Shown: positions 51,606 through 62,092, counted from the stretch's first letter. The stretch is DNA of 64,000 nt from JALZCH01 sp036387315 (GCA_036387315.1 DASVTY010000006.1:109137-173136); one strand, 5' to 3'. Made by a program: numbers and translations. Notes: generated by a model not told the origin, from the letters alone.

Positions 51606-53048
51606 ATGAATATGATGCTTCTCAATGATGAAAAACGCTCGGAACTTTGGCGGCAGCTAATTGTAAATATTGAAAATTATATCAATAATGTTGTTGATTT
51701 ATCAGTTGCACCGGCAATTGATTTAAACGAGATTCGTCGTAGATTGACCTCTTTTGATTTTGATAAGACAGTTCAACCGCTCGATGCTTTACAGTTTGCC
51801 GCTGATAATTTGCGAGATTTTCAAGTTCATACTCCGCACCCTCGTTATTTTGGCTTATTCAATCCTGCGCCGACTGCCATGGGAATTGCGGCTGATGCTT
51901 TAGTTGCGGCGTTCAATCCGCAGCTTGCCGCATGGAGCCATAATCCTTTCGCATCGGAAGTTGAACGACATATTGTTCTCGCTTTCGCTGAGCGTTTTGG
52001 TTATGACGTTGCAAATGCAGATGGCACGTTTTGTTCCGGAGGCGCAGAAGCTAATCACACGGCTTTGATTTGCGCGCTAGTCAGAAAATTCCCCGATTAT
52101 GCCCAACTAGGTCTGCGAACGCTTGGAAAACAGCCGGTTTTTTACGTTTCTGCACAAAGCCATCATTCTTTCGTCAAAGCCGCAAGGTTTTGCGGATTGG
52201 GTACCGATGCAGCTAGGGAAATTAAAACCGACGCAAAATTTAAAATGAGTGTTGAGGATTTAGCCGGGCAAATCGAAACTGACCGAAGAAATGGTTTCGC
52301 GCCGTTTTTCATAGTTGCAACGGCTGGAACGACAAACGGCGGTATGATTGACGATTTAACAGCTATCGGCAAAATCGCTCTCGAACAAGATTTATGGTTT
52401 CACACAGATGCGGCGTGGGGCGGAGCCGCGGCTTTTGTTCCTGAGATGCGACAACTGTTAAAGGGAATCGAACGCGCCGATTCGATAACTTTCGACGCGC
52501 ATAAATGGTTATCAGTGCCAATGGGCGCGGGGATTTTTCTTACTCGTCACAACCAGATTTTGAGCGAAGCTTGTCGCATTACAACCGATTACATGCCGCG
52601 TGATGCTTCTGAGTTTGGCGTTAACGACCCGTTTGCTCATTCAATGCAATGGTCGCGGCGTTTCATCGGTCTGAAAGTGTTTTTGTCGCTGGCAGTTGCC
52701 GGCTGGGATGGATATGCTGAAGCAATTCGTCACCAAACTGCAATGGGCGATTATCTTCGGAACGAATTGGAGAAAAACGATTGGGAAACGGTTAATGAAA
52801 CATTGCTTCCGGTGGTTTGCTTTCGGGACAAAAAAACGAGCATCGGAAAAACCGAAGATTTTCTGATGAAAGTAGCGAACGAGGTTGTAGCATCCGGTAA
52901 GGCATGGATTTCTTTTACCCGGCTCAATGCTGAAACTCCAGTGTTGCGGGCATGCATTACGAATTATCGTACGATGAAATCAGACGCGCATTTTTTAGTC
53001 AGATTGCTTAATGATTTACGAGATGAAATCGTTAAAAAACGAACTTAA
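51606..53048 (+). CDS. PLP-dependent group II amino acid decarboxylase
   Basis: A 480-aa cytosolic enzyme. The PLP lysine is in DAHKWLSVPMGAG (about residue 300), preceded by the DxAWGG motif FHTDAAWGGAAAF (about 264-276) and the N-terminal HPRYFGLFNPAPT. It belongs to the glutamate/aromatic-L-amino-acid decarboxylase family. The substrate cannot be read from sequence. Isolated gene. Confidence 0.88.
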   Translation: MNMMLLNDEKRSELWRQLIVNIENYINNVVDLSVAPAIDLNEIRRRLTSFDFDKTVQPLDALQFAADNLRDFQVHTPHPRYFGLFNPAPTAMGIAADALVAAFNPQLAAWSHNPFASEVERHIVLAFAERFGYDVANADGTFCSGGAEANHTALICALVRKFPDYAQLGLRTLGKQPVFYVSAQSHHSFVKAARFCGLGTDAAREIKTDAKFKMSVEDLAGQIETDRRNGFAPFFIVATAGTTNGGMIDDLTAIGKIALEQDLWFHTDAAWGGAAAFVPEMRQLLKGIERADSITFDAHKWLSVPMGAGIFLTRHNQILSEACRITTDYMPRDASEFGVNDPFAHSMQWSRRFIGLKVFLSLAVAGWDGYAEAIRHQTAMGDYLRNELEKNDWETVNETLLPVVCFRDKKTSIGKTEDFLMKVANEVVASGKAWISFTRLNAETPVLRACITNYRTMKSDAHFLVRLLNDLRDEIVKKRT

Positions 53049-53300
53049 TTTATCTGCCGAACAGGATTGCTAATAAAAATGTACGATAATGAAAAATGAA
53101 AGTTAGCAAAATGAAATTTCTCTTTTACACTTGCTGTTTTAATAAACTTAACTATTTGCCAAAATAACCGGTAATCAATGCGTTCGTAAAATTTACTGAA
53201 TCGGCGTTATCTAATTTGGAAATATCTCGAAATGAGCCTTTCCTAATGCAAGAGTTGCATTACTTCTGACAGATGCTGCAAATCACATTTAAATAAAAGA

Positions 53301-54404
53301 ATGAGTAATTATCCAAATTCTCAGGATTCCGGCTCCTCAAATAAAGACGGATGGTTATCGCGCGAGCGAACTCTTGCCTTTGTGCTTGTAATAATTACGG
53401 CAATAGCTTTTTACATCTGCTACCAAATTGCTCTCCCATTCATATCAGCAATTATATGGGCAACGGCTTTGGCAGTTATAGCATATCCGCTTCACAACCG
53501 GATTCTCTCGCGAATCAATCGTCCGACTGTTTCTGCATTCTTTACCGTTCTGATAGTCGCAGCTATTGTTCTTGGTCCCGGAATCTTTTTAGGACAAACT
53601 TTAATCAGTCAAATCGGTAAACAAGCGGAAACTATAAAGAGTCAGACCGCATTAGAGCAATGGCAGAGTGCTGTGGATAATAATCCGAAATTAGCTCGAA
53701 TAACCGCTTTTATAGAACCGCATTTTGATATTCGCAGTGCAGCGGAGCGTGCCGCAAATGCAGCAGGCTCACAAGTTGCAACATTTGTCGGCGGTTTGCT
53801 CTGGGTTGGCGTGCAGCTCATCATCACATTTTTTACACTCTTTTACTTGTTCCGTGATAAGCGTTTGATTGTTAAGAAGATGAAATCTCTTATGCCGCTT
53901 TCACAGTCGGAAGCGGACAAGCTGTTTTCGCGTGTGAGTGACACAATTTATGCAACGATCTACGGAACGTTCGCTGTCTCGCTGGTGCAGGGAATTTTGG
54001 GTGGTTTGATGTTTTGGTGGCTCGATCTTCCTTCACCTCTGCTTTGGGGAATTGCAATGTTTCTCTTATCTTTAATACCCGTTCTCGGTGCCCCTGTTGT
54101 GTGGATTCCGGCGGCAATTTACCTTGCTTTAACCGGAGATTGGGGTAAGGCTTTGATATTGGTCGGATGGGGAATTGTAGTAATTGGCTCGATTGATAAT
54201 CTGCTTTACCCTGTCTTAGTAGGCGATAAGCTACGATTGCATCCCTTATTGGTGTTCTTTTCCGTAATTGGAGGGGTATCGCTAATCGGTTCTGCGGGAC
54301 TCGTTCTTGGTCCGGTTACGGTTGTGATAACAGGCATGCTGATTGAAATATGGATGCACCGCACATCAGATGGAAATACTGTTGAAGATGGAGTTTACGT
54401 TTAA
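53301..54404 (+). CDS. AI-2E family transporter (PerM/YdiK type)
   Basis: A 367-aa inner-membrane protein with about eight membrane segments. The amphipathic stretch IGKQAETIKSQTALEQWQ and TFFTLFYLFRDKR lie mid-way (about 175-187). The C-terminal block GAPVVWIPAAIYLALTG and IDNLLYPVLVGDKLRLHPLLVF is the family signature. Substrate varies (autoinducer-2, sodium, or unknown). Confidence 0.88.
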   Translation: MSNYPNSQDSGSSNKDGWLSRERTLAFVLVIITAIAFYICYQIALPFISAIIWATALAVIAYPLHNRILSRINRPTVSAFFTVLIVAAIVLGPGIFLGQTLISQIGKQAETIKSQTALEQWQSAVDNNPKLARITAFIEPHFDIRSAAERAANAAGSQVATFVGGLLWVGVQLIITFFTLFYLFRDKRLIVKKMKSLMPLSQSEADKLFSRVSDTIYATIYGTFAVSLVQGILGGLMFWWLDLPSPLLWGIAMFLLSLIPVLGAPVVWIPAAIYLALTGDWGKALILVGWGIVVIGSIDNLLYPVLVGDKLRLHPLLVFFSVIGGVSLIGSAGLVLGPVTVVITGMLIEIWMHRTSDGNTVEDGVYV

Positions 54405-54564
54405 ACAAAATCCAAAGAAAACCAGTCTTTTAATTCTGAATGAGTTTCAGTAATGGGGATGATAACTGCTGCCCGGTTTTTTCTTTTCCCCCTATATTTT
54501 TGTTATTTTCTTTGGTTGGTTAAGTTAATGATTAGTTTGTCATTTAATGTAGTAAACTCGTTTT

Positions 54565-54744
54565 ATGAATGATAAATATCAGATCATTAAGAAAAAGAAG
54601 CCGGAAACAAAACAGGAAATCATACAGGAGCAGATTGAAGAACTGATTAAGCGCCGAGATAAGGAACCAAATCTAACTGCTAAACAAGCTATCAATGCCG
54701 AAATTATGAAGCTATTTGCTCAATACCAAAGGCTAAACTTATGA
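54565..54744 (+). CDS. Small hypothetical protein
   Basis: A 59-aa, strongly charged, helical ORF (ATG at 54565; KKKKPETKQEIIQEQIEEL, then RRDKEPNLTAKQAINAEIM). Its amino acid pattern is gene-like, but the function is unknown and no SD is obvious. Stop at 54742-54744. Confidence 0.5.
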   Translation: MNDKYQIIKKKKPETKQEIIQEQIEELIKRRDKEPNLTAKQAINAEIMKLFAQYQRLNL

Positions 54745-54812
54745 AGCTGACTTCGTTTGAAATTCAAATTTAACTTTCCAACTCAACAAGGGTAATAATA
54801 TACAATTCTCAC

Positions 54813-54998
54813 CTAGAGTCTTTCTTTTGGATTGATGATTTTAGCTATAAGCGGTATTCCCGGCATATTACCAATCCACCAAAACAATCCAATATAAATT
54901 TCGTTGTCGAAAAGTTTCACAGCCAGCCAAATTACGCAGAATTGCATAAATAATGCTAGAACTACAAAGATGATGCCCTTTATAAGGTCTTTATCCAT
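54813..54998 (-). CDS. Small two-helix membrane protein
   Basis: A 61-aa protein: a helix IIFVVLALFMQFCVIWLAV (about 9-27) and a short second hydrophobic part IYIGLFWWIGNMPGIPLI (about 34-51). The end is basic (PKERL). Looks like a stress-type YqaE/PMP3-like peptide, family not certain. Confidence 0.6.
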   Translation of the reverse strand: MDKDLIKGIIFVVLALFMQFCVIWLAVKLFDNEIYIGLFWWIGNMPGIPLIAKIINPKERL

Positions 54999-55223
54999 TG
55001 GTGAGGGTGTTAGAAATTCTGTGTAAATGAGTTTCCAGCGAAGTCGCCCAGCGGCAGCCTTCCTTCATGTTCAGATGTGTGCGTTTAAATTCCTAGCTAC
55101 CATGTCCATTCCCGAAAGTATCCCTATCGACCTTACCGAACGTAACTTGGACGGAACACAATAAAGCGCGGGCTACCTTTGAGAGGATCGCCCGCGCCTT
55201 CGGCTGCACTACTCGCCACTAAC

Positions 55224-57485
55224 TTAACTGCCCGCCTTGCCCGTGATGATGCGTTCGCCGTGGCGTTCGGCGAGAAGGTCAAATCGGTCCAGGTTCATGA
55301 CCTTATTCCAGGCTTTAACGAAGTCGCGCACGAACTTCTCCTCCGCGTCGTCGCTGGCGTAAACCTCCGCCAGCGCACGGAGCTGAGAGTGCGCGCCGAA
55401 GACAAGATCGGCGGCGGTAGCGGTCCACTTGGGCTCGCCCGTCGCTCGGTCCCGGCCCTCGTACACGTTCTCCTCTGAGGCGGACGGTCTCCACGCCGTG
55501 CTGATGTCAAGCAAGTTCACGAAGAAGTCGTTGGTCAACGCTTCGGGCCGGTCGGTGAAGACGCCGTGCTTGGACCCGCCAAAGTTGGCGTTCAGGGCGC
55601 GCATGCCGCCGACAAGCACCGTCATCTGCGGCGCGGTCAGCTTCAGCATGTTCGCCCGGTCGAGCAGGCGCGTTTCGGGCGACAATATATCCTCCTTACC
55701 GATGAAGTTGCGGAAGCCGTCGCCGCTTGGTTCGAGCACATCGAACGTGTCCACGTCGGTCTGCTCCTGCGAGGCATCCGTGCGACCTGGCGCGAACGGG
55801 ACGGTGATGTCGTGACCTGCGTTTCGGGCTGCCTGCTCCACGGCGGCGCATCCGCCCAGTACGATCAGGTCGGCCAGCGAGACCTTCTTGCCATCGGACT
55901 GCGCGCTATTGAAGTCCTGCTGAACCTTCTCCAAAGCCTCCAGTATTTTCGCCAGTCGGGCCGGTTCGTTGGCTTCCCAGTCCTTTTGCGGCGCGAGGCG
56001 AATGCGTGCCCCGTTCGCGCCGCCGCGCTTATCTGTGGTGCGGAAGCTGGAGGCGGCACACCACGCCGTGGCGACTAGCTGCGGAATGGACAGACCGGCG
56101 TCAAGGATCTGGCGCTTGAGGTCCGCGATATCCTGCTCGTCAATCAGTTCGTGATCGACGTCCGGCACGGGGTCCTGCCACAGCTGCGGTTCTGGGATCC
56201 AGGGGCCGAGGTAGCGCGAGCGCGGGCCCATGTCGCGGTGGAGCAGTTTAAACCAGGCCTTCGCGAAGGCATCGGCGAGCTGGTCGGGGTTCTCGTGAAA
56301 GCGCTTCGCGATCTGCCCGTAGATCGGGTCCATCCTCATCGAGAGATCTGTGGTCAGCATCATCGGCGCGTGCCGCTTTGAAGGGTCGTGCGCATCGGGC
56401 ACGGTGCCCTGGGCCTCCGGGTTCTTCGGCGTCCACTGCTTCGCGCCAGCGGGACTCTCAGTGAGTTCCCACTCGTAATTGAACAGATTTTCCAGGAACC
56501 CGTTGTCCCACTGGATGGGGTTGCCCGTCCATGCACCCTCGAGTCCGCTCGTGATCGTGTCCTCCCCCTTGCCGCTGCCGTATCTGTTCTTCCAGCCGAG
56601 TCCCTGTTCTTCAATCGGAGCGCCCTCGGGTTCCGGTCCGACGTTCTCAGGCGCCGGGGCCGCGCCGTGAACCTTACCGAAGGTGTGACCGCCGATGATC
56701 AGCGCCGCCGTCTCCTCGTCATTCATCGCCATGCGGCCAAAGGTATCGCGGATGTCTCGGGCGGCGGCTAGCGGATCTGGGTTGCCGCCGGGCCCTTCAG
56801 GATTTACATAGATTAGACCCATCTGCACGTTCGCCAGCGGCTTTGCGAGTTCCCGGTCGCCGCTGTAGCGTTCGTCTCCCAGCCAGGTGTCTTCCGGTCC
56901 CCAGAAAAGATCCTCAGGCTCCCAAGCGTCGGGTCTGCCGAAGCCGAAGCCGAATGTCTTGAACCCCATTGATTCCAAAGCCACGTTGCCAGCCAAGACC
57001 AGCAAGTCGGCCCAGGAGATGTTCCGGCCGTACTTCTTCTTGATAGGCCAGAGCAGCCGGCGCGCTTTGTCGAGGTTCGCGTTGTCGGGCCAGCTGTTGA
57101 GGGGCGCAAAACGCTGCTGTCCTTCGCCACCGCCACCGCGGCCGTCGGCAATGCGGTAGGTCCCGGCGGCGTGCCATGTCATGCGGATGAAGAGCGGGCC
57201 GTAGTGGCCATAGTCGGCCGGCCACCAGTCCTGCGAGGTGGTCATCACCTCGATGAGGTCTTGCCTCAGAGCCTCGACATCCAGGTTTTTGAAATGCTCC
57301 CCGTATTCAAACTCCTCCTCCATCGGGTTGGACAGGGAAGAATGGTGGTGGAGGACCGAGAGGTCCAGCTGGTTCGGCCACCAGTCTTTGTTTGTCCTCG
57401 GCCGACCCTGAGTCTTAGGCTGTGGGGCGGGGATTGCGGGATTCTCACTTTCACTGACACTCTTTGTATGTTTTTTATCGGGCAC
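55224..57485 (-). CDS. katG: Catalase-peroxidase
   Basis: KatG, a cytosolic haem enzyme that removes H2O2 by catalase and peroxidase activity. N-terminal domain: RMTWHAAGTYR (distal Arg/Trp/His, about 103-113). The Tyr of the Met-Tyr-Trp adduct is in MGLIYVNPEG (about 225) and the Met in FGRMAMND (about 253). Proximal His is in IIGGHTFGK (about 265). The second, haem-free domain is complete (to residue 753). Starts with GTG, 33 bp downstream of fur. The gene is much more GC-rich than everything around it, a sign of transfer from a different source. Confidence 0.96.
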   Translation of the reverse strand: MPDKKHTKSVSESENPAIPAPQPKTQGRPRTNKDWWPNQLDLSVLHHHSSLSNPMEEEFEYGEHFKNLDVEALRQDLIEVMTTSQDWWPADYGHYGPLFIRMTWHAAGTYRIADGRGGGGEGQQRFAPLNSWPDNANLDKARRLLWPIKKKYGRNISWADLLVLAGNVALESMGFKTFGFGFGRPDAWEPEDLFWGPEDTWLGDERYSGDRELAKPLANVQMGLIYVNPEGPGGNPDPLAAARDIRDTFGRMAMNDEETAALIIGGHTFGKVHGAAPAPENVGPEPEGAPIEEQGLGWKNRYGSGKGEDTITSGLEGAWTGNPIQWDNGFLENLFNYEWELTESPAGAKQWTPKNPEAQGTVPDAHDPSKRHAPMMLTTDLSMRMDPIYGQIAKRFHENPDQLADAFAKAWFKLLHRDMGPRSRYLGPWIPEPQLWQDPVPDVDHELIDEQDIADLKRQILDAGLSIPQLVATAWCAASSFRTTDKRGGANGARIRLAPQKDWEANEPARLAKILEALEKVQQDFNSAQSDGKKVSLADLIVLGGCAAVEQAARNAGHDITVPFAPGRTDASQEQTDVDTFDVLEPSGDGFRNFIGKEDILSPETRLLDRANMLKLTAPQMTVLVGGMRALNANFGGSKHGVFTDRPEALTNDFFVNLLDISTAWRPSASEENVYEGRDRATGEPKWTATAADLVFGAHSQLRALAEVYASDDAEEKFVRDFVKAWNKVMNLDRFDLLAERHGERIITGKAGS

Positions 57486-57518
57486 GTCGTTTCTATTCCT
57501 CTCTAAGTCCTACTTCTG

Positions 57519-58001
57519 TTAGTTGTTTCTTTTAACAATCTCATTGGCGCAAACGATGATTTGGACGTTGTCTAACGTCCAGTAAAAAAAAAAATACCTT
57601 CGCGCGTGACGGCATCGACCGCGCATCACTACTTGGTAGTCGTTAACTTCGAAATCCAGCAGCGTTTTCTCGCTGTTCACTTCGACCTGATTCCAGGGGA
57701 TGTCGTAGATCCGGCCTGTGTCTTCATCAATGAAATGATGATGACGGTTCGTGTTCGGATCGAAGAGGACAGAATCCGGGGCGAGATACACCTCCCGAAG
57801 AAGTCCTTTTTCTACGAAGAGATTGAGCGTGTTGTATACGGTCGCCAGGCAGATCTTCGGGAAACTCCCCTGAACGCCGGTCCACACATTGTCGGCTGAG
57901 GGATGCTCCATTGAGTGAAGAACGTATTTAGCTATAGCAACGCGTTGCGCCGTCGGCTGTATGCCGTGCTCCTCAAGAATGTGTGCGACGTCCGGCTTCA
58001 T
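57519..58001 (-). CDS. Fur-family regulator (PerR-like), T11 tract near the C-terminus
   Basis: A 160-aa repressor in the Fur superfamily, upstream of and co-directional with katG, so it probably controls katG in response to peroxide or metal. Winged helix: GIQPTAQRVAIAKYVL (about 15-30) and ICLATVYNTLNLFVEKGLL (about 50-68). Metal site: FDPNTNRHHHFIDEDTG. A run of 11 A on the plus strand (57584-57594) encodes Phe-Phe-Phe close to the end. The residues after CRHARRYF are unlike the family. Slippage or a frameshift may have altered the tail. Confidence 0.88.
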   Translation of the reverse strand: MKPDVAHILEEHGIQPTAQRVAIAKYVLHSMEHPSADNVWTGVQGSFPKICLATVYNTLNLFVEKGLLREVYLAPDSVLFDPNTNRHHHFIDEDTGRIYDIPWNQVEVNSEKTLLDFEVNDYQVVMRGRCRHARRYFFFYWTLDNVQIIVCANEIVKRNN

Positions 58002-58482
58002 ATAGAGAACATTAAATAATTAAGTTCTGAGGCTGGATTTTGTCAAGCGCGACCGCCCGTATGATCTGAATTGCCGCGATCTCCGGTCTTTCCAATCCGA
58101 GTGCAGCCAAATGCCCACTTCATTTCTCGCTATCTCACGGAATACGTATCCTCTATCAGGATATGCTTTGCTTATCAATTTATTGTTATTGTTATTTAGA
58201 AATATAACTATCAAGCAAACTTGCTGAATTAGGCACGCTTTCGAAAGAGTTTTGTTTTTTCTGGAATGAGGGGTGTAAATGCCCGTTTGGTTTGTGTAAA
58301 AGACTGGACGAAATAGATAGTGACCACGATTGGTGCGAGCCGAATGAACCGGAATTAGAAAAAGCGTGATTTCTTGTTCCTCTTTTCGATCAACGCTGTG
58401 TTTTACTATTACCGAATAGATATGCAATTATATTCGGATTTCTCACTGATCTTAAAAATAATTTAAAAAGGAACTATTAACT
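58002..58482. other. Intergenic, nothing recognised
   Basis: About 480 bp between the divergent fur and Asp-box genes. A reading frame on the minus strand lacks gene-like composition. GC content falls back to the AT-richer level. No repeat seen. Confidence 0.55.
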
Positions 58483-61400
58483 GTGCGAAAATTGCGTTTT
58501 CTCTTTCTCTCACTTTGTTTATTGACGATTTCCAATGTAACTCTATTTGCCCAACAAGATTCAAAAGCAGCCACACTGCCTTCGCCGCAGATTACCGCGA
58601 CACCATCGCCAACACCAACTCCAGAGGCAACGCCGACACCAAAACCCGAGCCGATGTCAACCGGAACATTCTCCGGTTTGAAATTTCGCTCAATCGGTCC
58701 AGCGGTAACCTCCGGTCGCGTTAATATGTTTGCCGTTGACCCGAATGACCGCGCCAAATATTTTGTGGCAGTTGCGTCGGGTGGCGTCTGGAAAACCGTC
58801 AACGCGGGAACGACCTGGACGCCAGTTTTTGACAACGAAGGCTCCTTTTCAATTGGGGCAATCGCTCTCGACCCGAAAAATCCGGCGATTATCTGGGTCG
58901 GCACCGGCGAACATAACAGCCAGCGCAGCGTCGGTTACGGCGACGGCGTTTATCGCTCGGACGATGGCGGCAAAACCTGGAAAAATATGGGTTTGAAAAC
59001 AAGCGAACACATCGGTCGCATCGCCATTGATCCGCGCGACAGTAACGTTGTTTTTGTCGCCGCTCAAGGTCCTTTGTGGTCGGCGGGCGGCGAGCGCGGG
59101 CTTTATAAAACAATAGATGGCGGCAAAACCTGGAAATCCGTTATCACAGTCAGCGAAAATACGGGTGTTTCTGATGTTGTGATTGATCCATCAAATCCCG
59201 ACACGATGTATGCAGCTTCCTGGCAGAGGCGACGCCATTTTTACACGCTGATTAACGGCGGTCCCGAAAGCGCGATTTATAAATCTACCGATGGCGGAAA
59301 TACTTGGGCGAAGCTTCGTTCGGGGCTACCGCCCGGCGATTTGGGACGTATAGGTCTGGCGGTTTCTCCGGTTAACACAAACGTCGTTTATGCGACCGTC
59401 GAAGCGAGTGGAAACTTAAGCGGCATTTTTCGCTCAAATGACCGTGGCGCAACCTGGGAAAGAATGAGTCCGAGCATCGCTCAGGGAATGTATTACGGTC
59501 AGATTATTGCCGATCCGAAAAACGTTGACCGCGTTTATATTCCGAACGTCATTTTCCAAGTCTCAGATGACGGCGGGCGCACTCAGCGCCCGCTTGGTGA
59601 AAAACTCAAACACGTTGATAATCACGCAATTTGGATTGATCCGAACAACACGGATTATTATCTCGTCGGTTCCGATGGCGGAGTTTACGAAAGTTTTGAT
59701 CGCGGCGCTAATTGGAATTTCAAAGCCAATCTGCCTGTCGCGCAATTTTATGACATTGCGGTTGATAACAGCCTGCCATTTTATAACGTTTACGGCGGAA
59801 CTCAGGACAACAATTCTCTGGGTGGACCAGCGCGTACGCGCCACAACGCGGGAATTTTGAATGCGGATTGGATTGTCACTAACGGAGGCGACGGGTTCGG
59901 CTCGGCTGTTGACCCACTCGACCCAAATATCATTTACGCTGAAAGTCAGAACGGCGGCTTGGTCAGATTTCACAAGCGAACAGGCGAAACCGTGAATATT
60001 CCGCCGATTGAAGGCAAAAACGATGAATCTCAACGCTACAATTGGGATTCGCCTTTTATCATCAGCCCGCATCTTAATACCAGACTTTATTTTGCGGGGC
60101 ATAAGCTATTCAAAAGTGACAATCGCGGTGATGATTGGAAAGTTATCAGCCCTGATTTAACTCGTCGCCTCGACCGTAATGCTTTGCCCGTAATGGGCAA
60201 AATCTGGGGACCGGATGCGATTGCGAAAAACCAGTCAACCGCGCTTTATGGCAATGCTTCGGCTTTGTCTGAATCGCCGAAAAAGCAAGGCTTGATTTAT
60301 GTGGGAACCGATGACGGCTTGATTCAGGTGACGGAAAATGATGGGCAAAACTGGCGTAAAATTGACAAATTTCCTGGCGTTCCCGATATGAGCTATGTCA
60401 GCCGCGTGATGGCTTCGCAGCACGATCAGAACACGGTTTATGCCCTTTTCAACAACCATCAAAACGGCGATTTTAAACCGTATCTTTTAAAAAGCGCCGA
60501 TACGGGAAAAACCTGGACTTCGATTGCCGGAAATCTGCCCGAACGCGGTTCGCTTTATGCCATCGCCGAAGATCACGTCAACCCGAATCTGCTCTTTGTC
60601 GGGACGGAATTTGGCTTCTTTTTTACCGTTGACGGCGGCGCAAAATGGATTCAGATGAAAGGCGGCTTGCCGACCATCGCAGTCCGCGATATTGCCGTTC
60701 AAAGAACGGAAAACGATTTGGTCTTAGGGACTTTCGGGCGCGGAATTTACGTTTTGGACGATTATACGCCGCTGCGCCAAGTGAGTAGAGAAGCGCTTGA
60801 ACAGAACTCACAGCTTTATCCCGTTAAAGACACTTTGATGTACGTGCGTTCAAATATGATTTTTTCGGGTTTTCAAGGCTCCTCCTTTTTCACTGCGCCA
60901 AATCCTCCTTACGGGGCGACCTTCATTTACTATTTGAAAGAAGCGCCGAAAACCTTGAAGCAAAAGCGTCAGGAAGCAGAACGCGAAGCGGAAAAGCAGA
61001 AAAAGCCTATTCGCTATCCTTCGATTGAAGAATTACGCGCCGAAGCGGAAGAAGAAGCCCCCGCGTTGCTTTTCACCGTTTCGGATGCCGAAGGCAAAGT
61101 CGTCCGCCGATTAACTGCGCCTGCCGCGCAAGGCGTTCAGCGGGTGGTTTGGGATATGCGCTACACACCGCCTTCAATTCCCGCCCAAACGCCGCAATTA
61201 CCGGTTGGCTTTACTTTGCCTGAAGGCGTAACGCTTGGACCGCAAGGTCCGCTTGTGATGCCCGGAAAATATTCCATTTCTATGGCAATGCGGGTTAATG
61301 GCATCGTGACGCCGATGCCCGGAACGCAGGCGTTTAACGTCACGGTCGAAGGCAGAGAAAAGTTGACCGATGCCGAACGCCTTGCGCTTGTGGAATTTCA

Positions 61401-61830
61401 ACGCAAAGTTTCCGCTTTGCAGCGGTCAATCAGTGGTGCCATTGAAGTGGCAACAACAACCAAAGTCCGAATTGGGTTTTTGAGACGAGCAGCGAACGAA
61501 GCCCCCGTCTCTAATCAGCAATTTATCATTCAGGCAAAAGCATTTGACGACGAAATCAACTCGATTCTCAATGATTTGCGTGGCGGGCGCGAAAATACGG
61601 ATATTCCGCCGCCTTCAATCAGTACCCGTATAGGCTTTATTGCCGACGCAATTCGGCTTTCTACTATCAAACCAACGCAAACACAAATTGAACAATACAA
61701 TCTTTCCGAATCCGAATTTCGACCGGTTTTGGCAAGGTTAAAAAATCTGGTTGAAAAAGAGCTACCGAGATTTGAAAAAACGCTTGAAGAGGCGGGCGCG
61801 CCGCTCACACCCGGACGCTTACCGCAATAA
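58483..61830 (+). CDS. Secreted Asp-box beta-propeller protein (VPS10/sortilin-like)
   Basis: A 1115-aa exported protein: signal peptide about 1-24, Pro/Thr-rich linker (about 30-60), then many Asp-box blades with the SxDxGxTW motif (SDDGGKTWKNM, TIDGGKTWK, STDGGNTWAKL, DRGATWERM, DGGAKWIQM). Together they form one or two beta-propellers as in sialidase/VPS10 proteins. The C-terminal third is helical and charged. No catalytic residues assigned. It probably binds glycans or proteins at the surface. This is the last gene before att copy C. Confidence 0.87.
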   Translation: MRKLRFLFLSLCLLTISNVTLFAQQDSKAATLPSPQITATPSPTPTPEATPTPKPEPMSTGTFSGLKFRSIGPAVTSGRVNMFAVDPNDRAKYFVAVASGGVWKTVNAGTTWTPVFDNEGSFSIGAIALDPKNPAIIWVGTGEHNSQRSVGYGDGVYRSDDGGKTWKNMGLKTSEHIGRIAIDPRDSNVVFVAAQGPLWSAGGERGLYKTIDGGKTWKSVITVSENTGVSDVVIDPSNPDTMYAASWQRRRHFYTLINGGPESAIYKSTDGGNTWAKLRSGLPPGDLGRIGLAVSPVNTNVVYATVEASGNLSGIFRSNDRGATWERMSPSIAQGMYYGQIIADPKNVDRVYIPNVIFQVSDDGGRTQRPLGEKLKHVDNHAIWIDPNNTDYYLVGSDGGVYESFDRGANWNFKANLPVAQFYDIAVDNSLPFYNVYGGTQDNNSLGGPARTRHNAGILNADWIVTNGGDGFGSAVDPLDPNIIYAESQNGGLVRFHKRTGETVNIPPIEGKNDESQRYNWDSPFIISPHLNTRLYFAGHKLFKSDNRGDDWKVISPDLTRRLDRNALPVMGKIWGPDAIAKNQSTALYGNASALSESPKKQGLIYVGTDDGLIQVTENDGQNWRKIDKFPGVPDMSYVSRVMASQHDQNTVYALFNNHQNGDFKPYLLKSADTGKTWTSIAGNLPERGSLYAIAEDHVNPNLLFVGTEFGFFFTVDGGAKWIQMKGGLPTIAVRDIAVQRTENDLVLGTFGRGIYVLDDYTPLRQVSREALEQNSQLYPVKDTLMYVRSNMIFSGFQGSSFFTAPNPPYGATFIYYLKEAPKTLKQKRQEAEREAEKQKKPIRYPSIEELRAEAEEEAPALLFTVSDAEGKVVRRLTAPAAQGVQRVVWDMRYTPPSIPAQTPQLPVGFTLPEGVTLGPQGPLVMPGKYSISMAMRVNGIVTPMPGTQAFNVTVEGREKLTDAERLALVEFQRKVSALQRSISGAIEVATTTKVRIGFLRRAANEAPVSNQQFIIQAKAFDDEINSILNDLRGGRENTDIPPPSISTRIGFIADAIRLSTIKPTQTQIEQYNLSESEFRPVLARLKNLVEKELPRFEKTLEEAGAPLTPGRLPQ

Positions 61831-61959
61831 GAAAAGCCTAAAACGGCGGAAATAAAATAAATTTTGCGCCGTTTTTAATTTTATAGTCGGAGTTGCTTTT
61901 AGAGAAGCTCCACTTCCACCTTTTTGAATTGGTTCTTAAAAATTAGATTTTCGATTATA

Positions 61960-61978
61960 GTGCGTCATTGGTGCGTCA
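61960..61978. promoter_or_regulatory. Putative integrase arm sites, right end of island 2
   Basis: GTGCGTCA at 61960-61967 and 61971-61978. The whole block GTGCGTCATTGGTGCGTCAA also occurs at 37222-37241, at the other end of the island. Confidence 0.6.
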
Positions 61979-62092
61979 ACTAAACTAAACTTAAACAAAA
62001 TTATCTAAACTTAATAACAATAAAAGTGCAAAAACCTCAAATAAATCAAAGCTTAAACCAACACAACTGAACTTAATAAAACTAAAATTTAA

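Noticed and set aside
58020..58427. Minus-strand reading frame of 135 codons between fur and the Asp-box gene
   Set aside because: Irregular composition (Asn run, many Arg/Ser near the end), no SD and no recognisable motif; probably chance.
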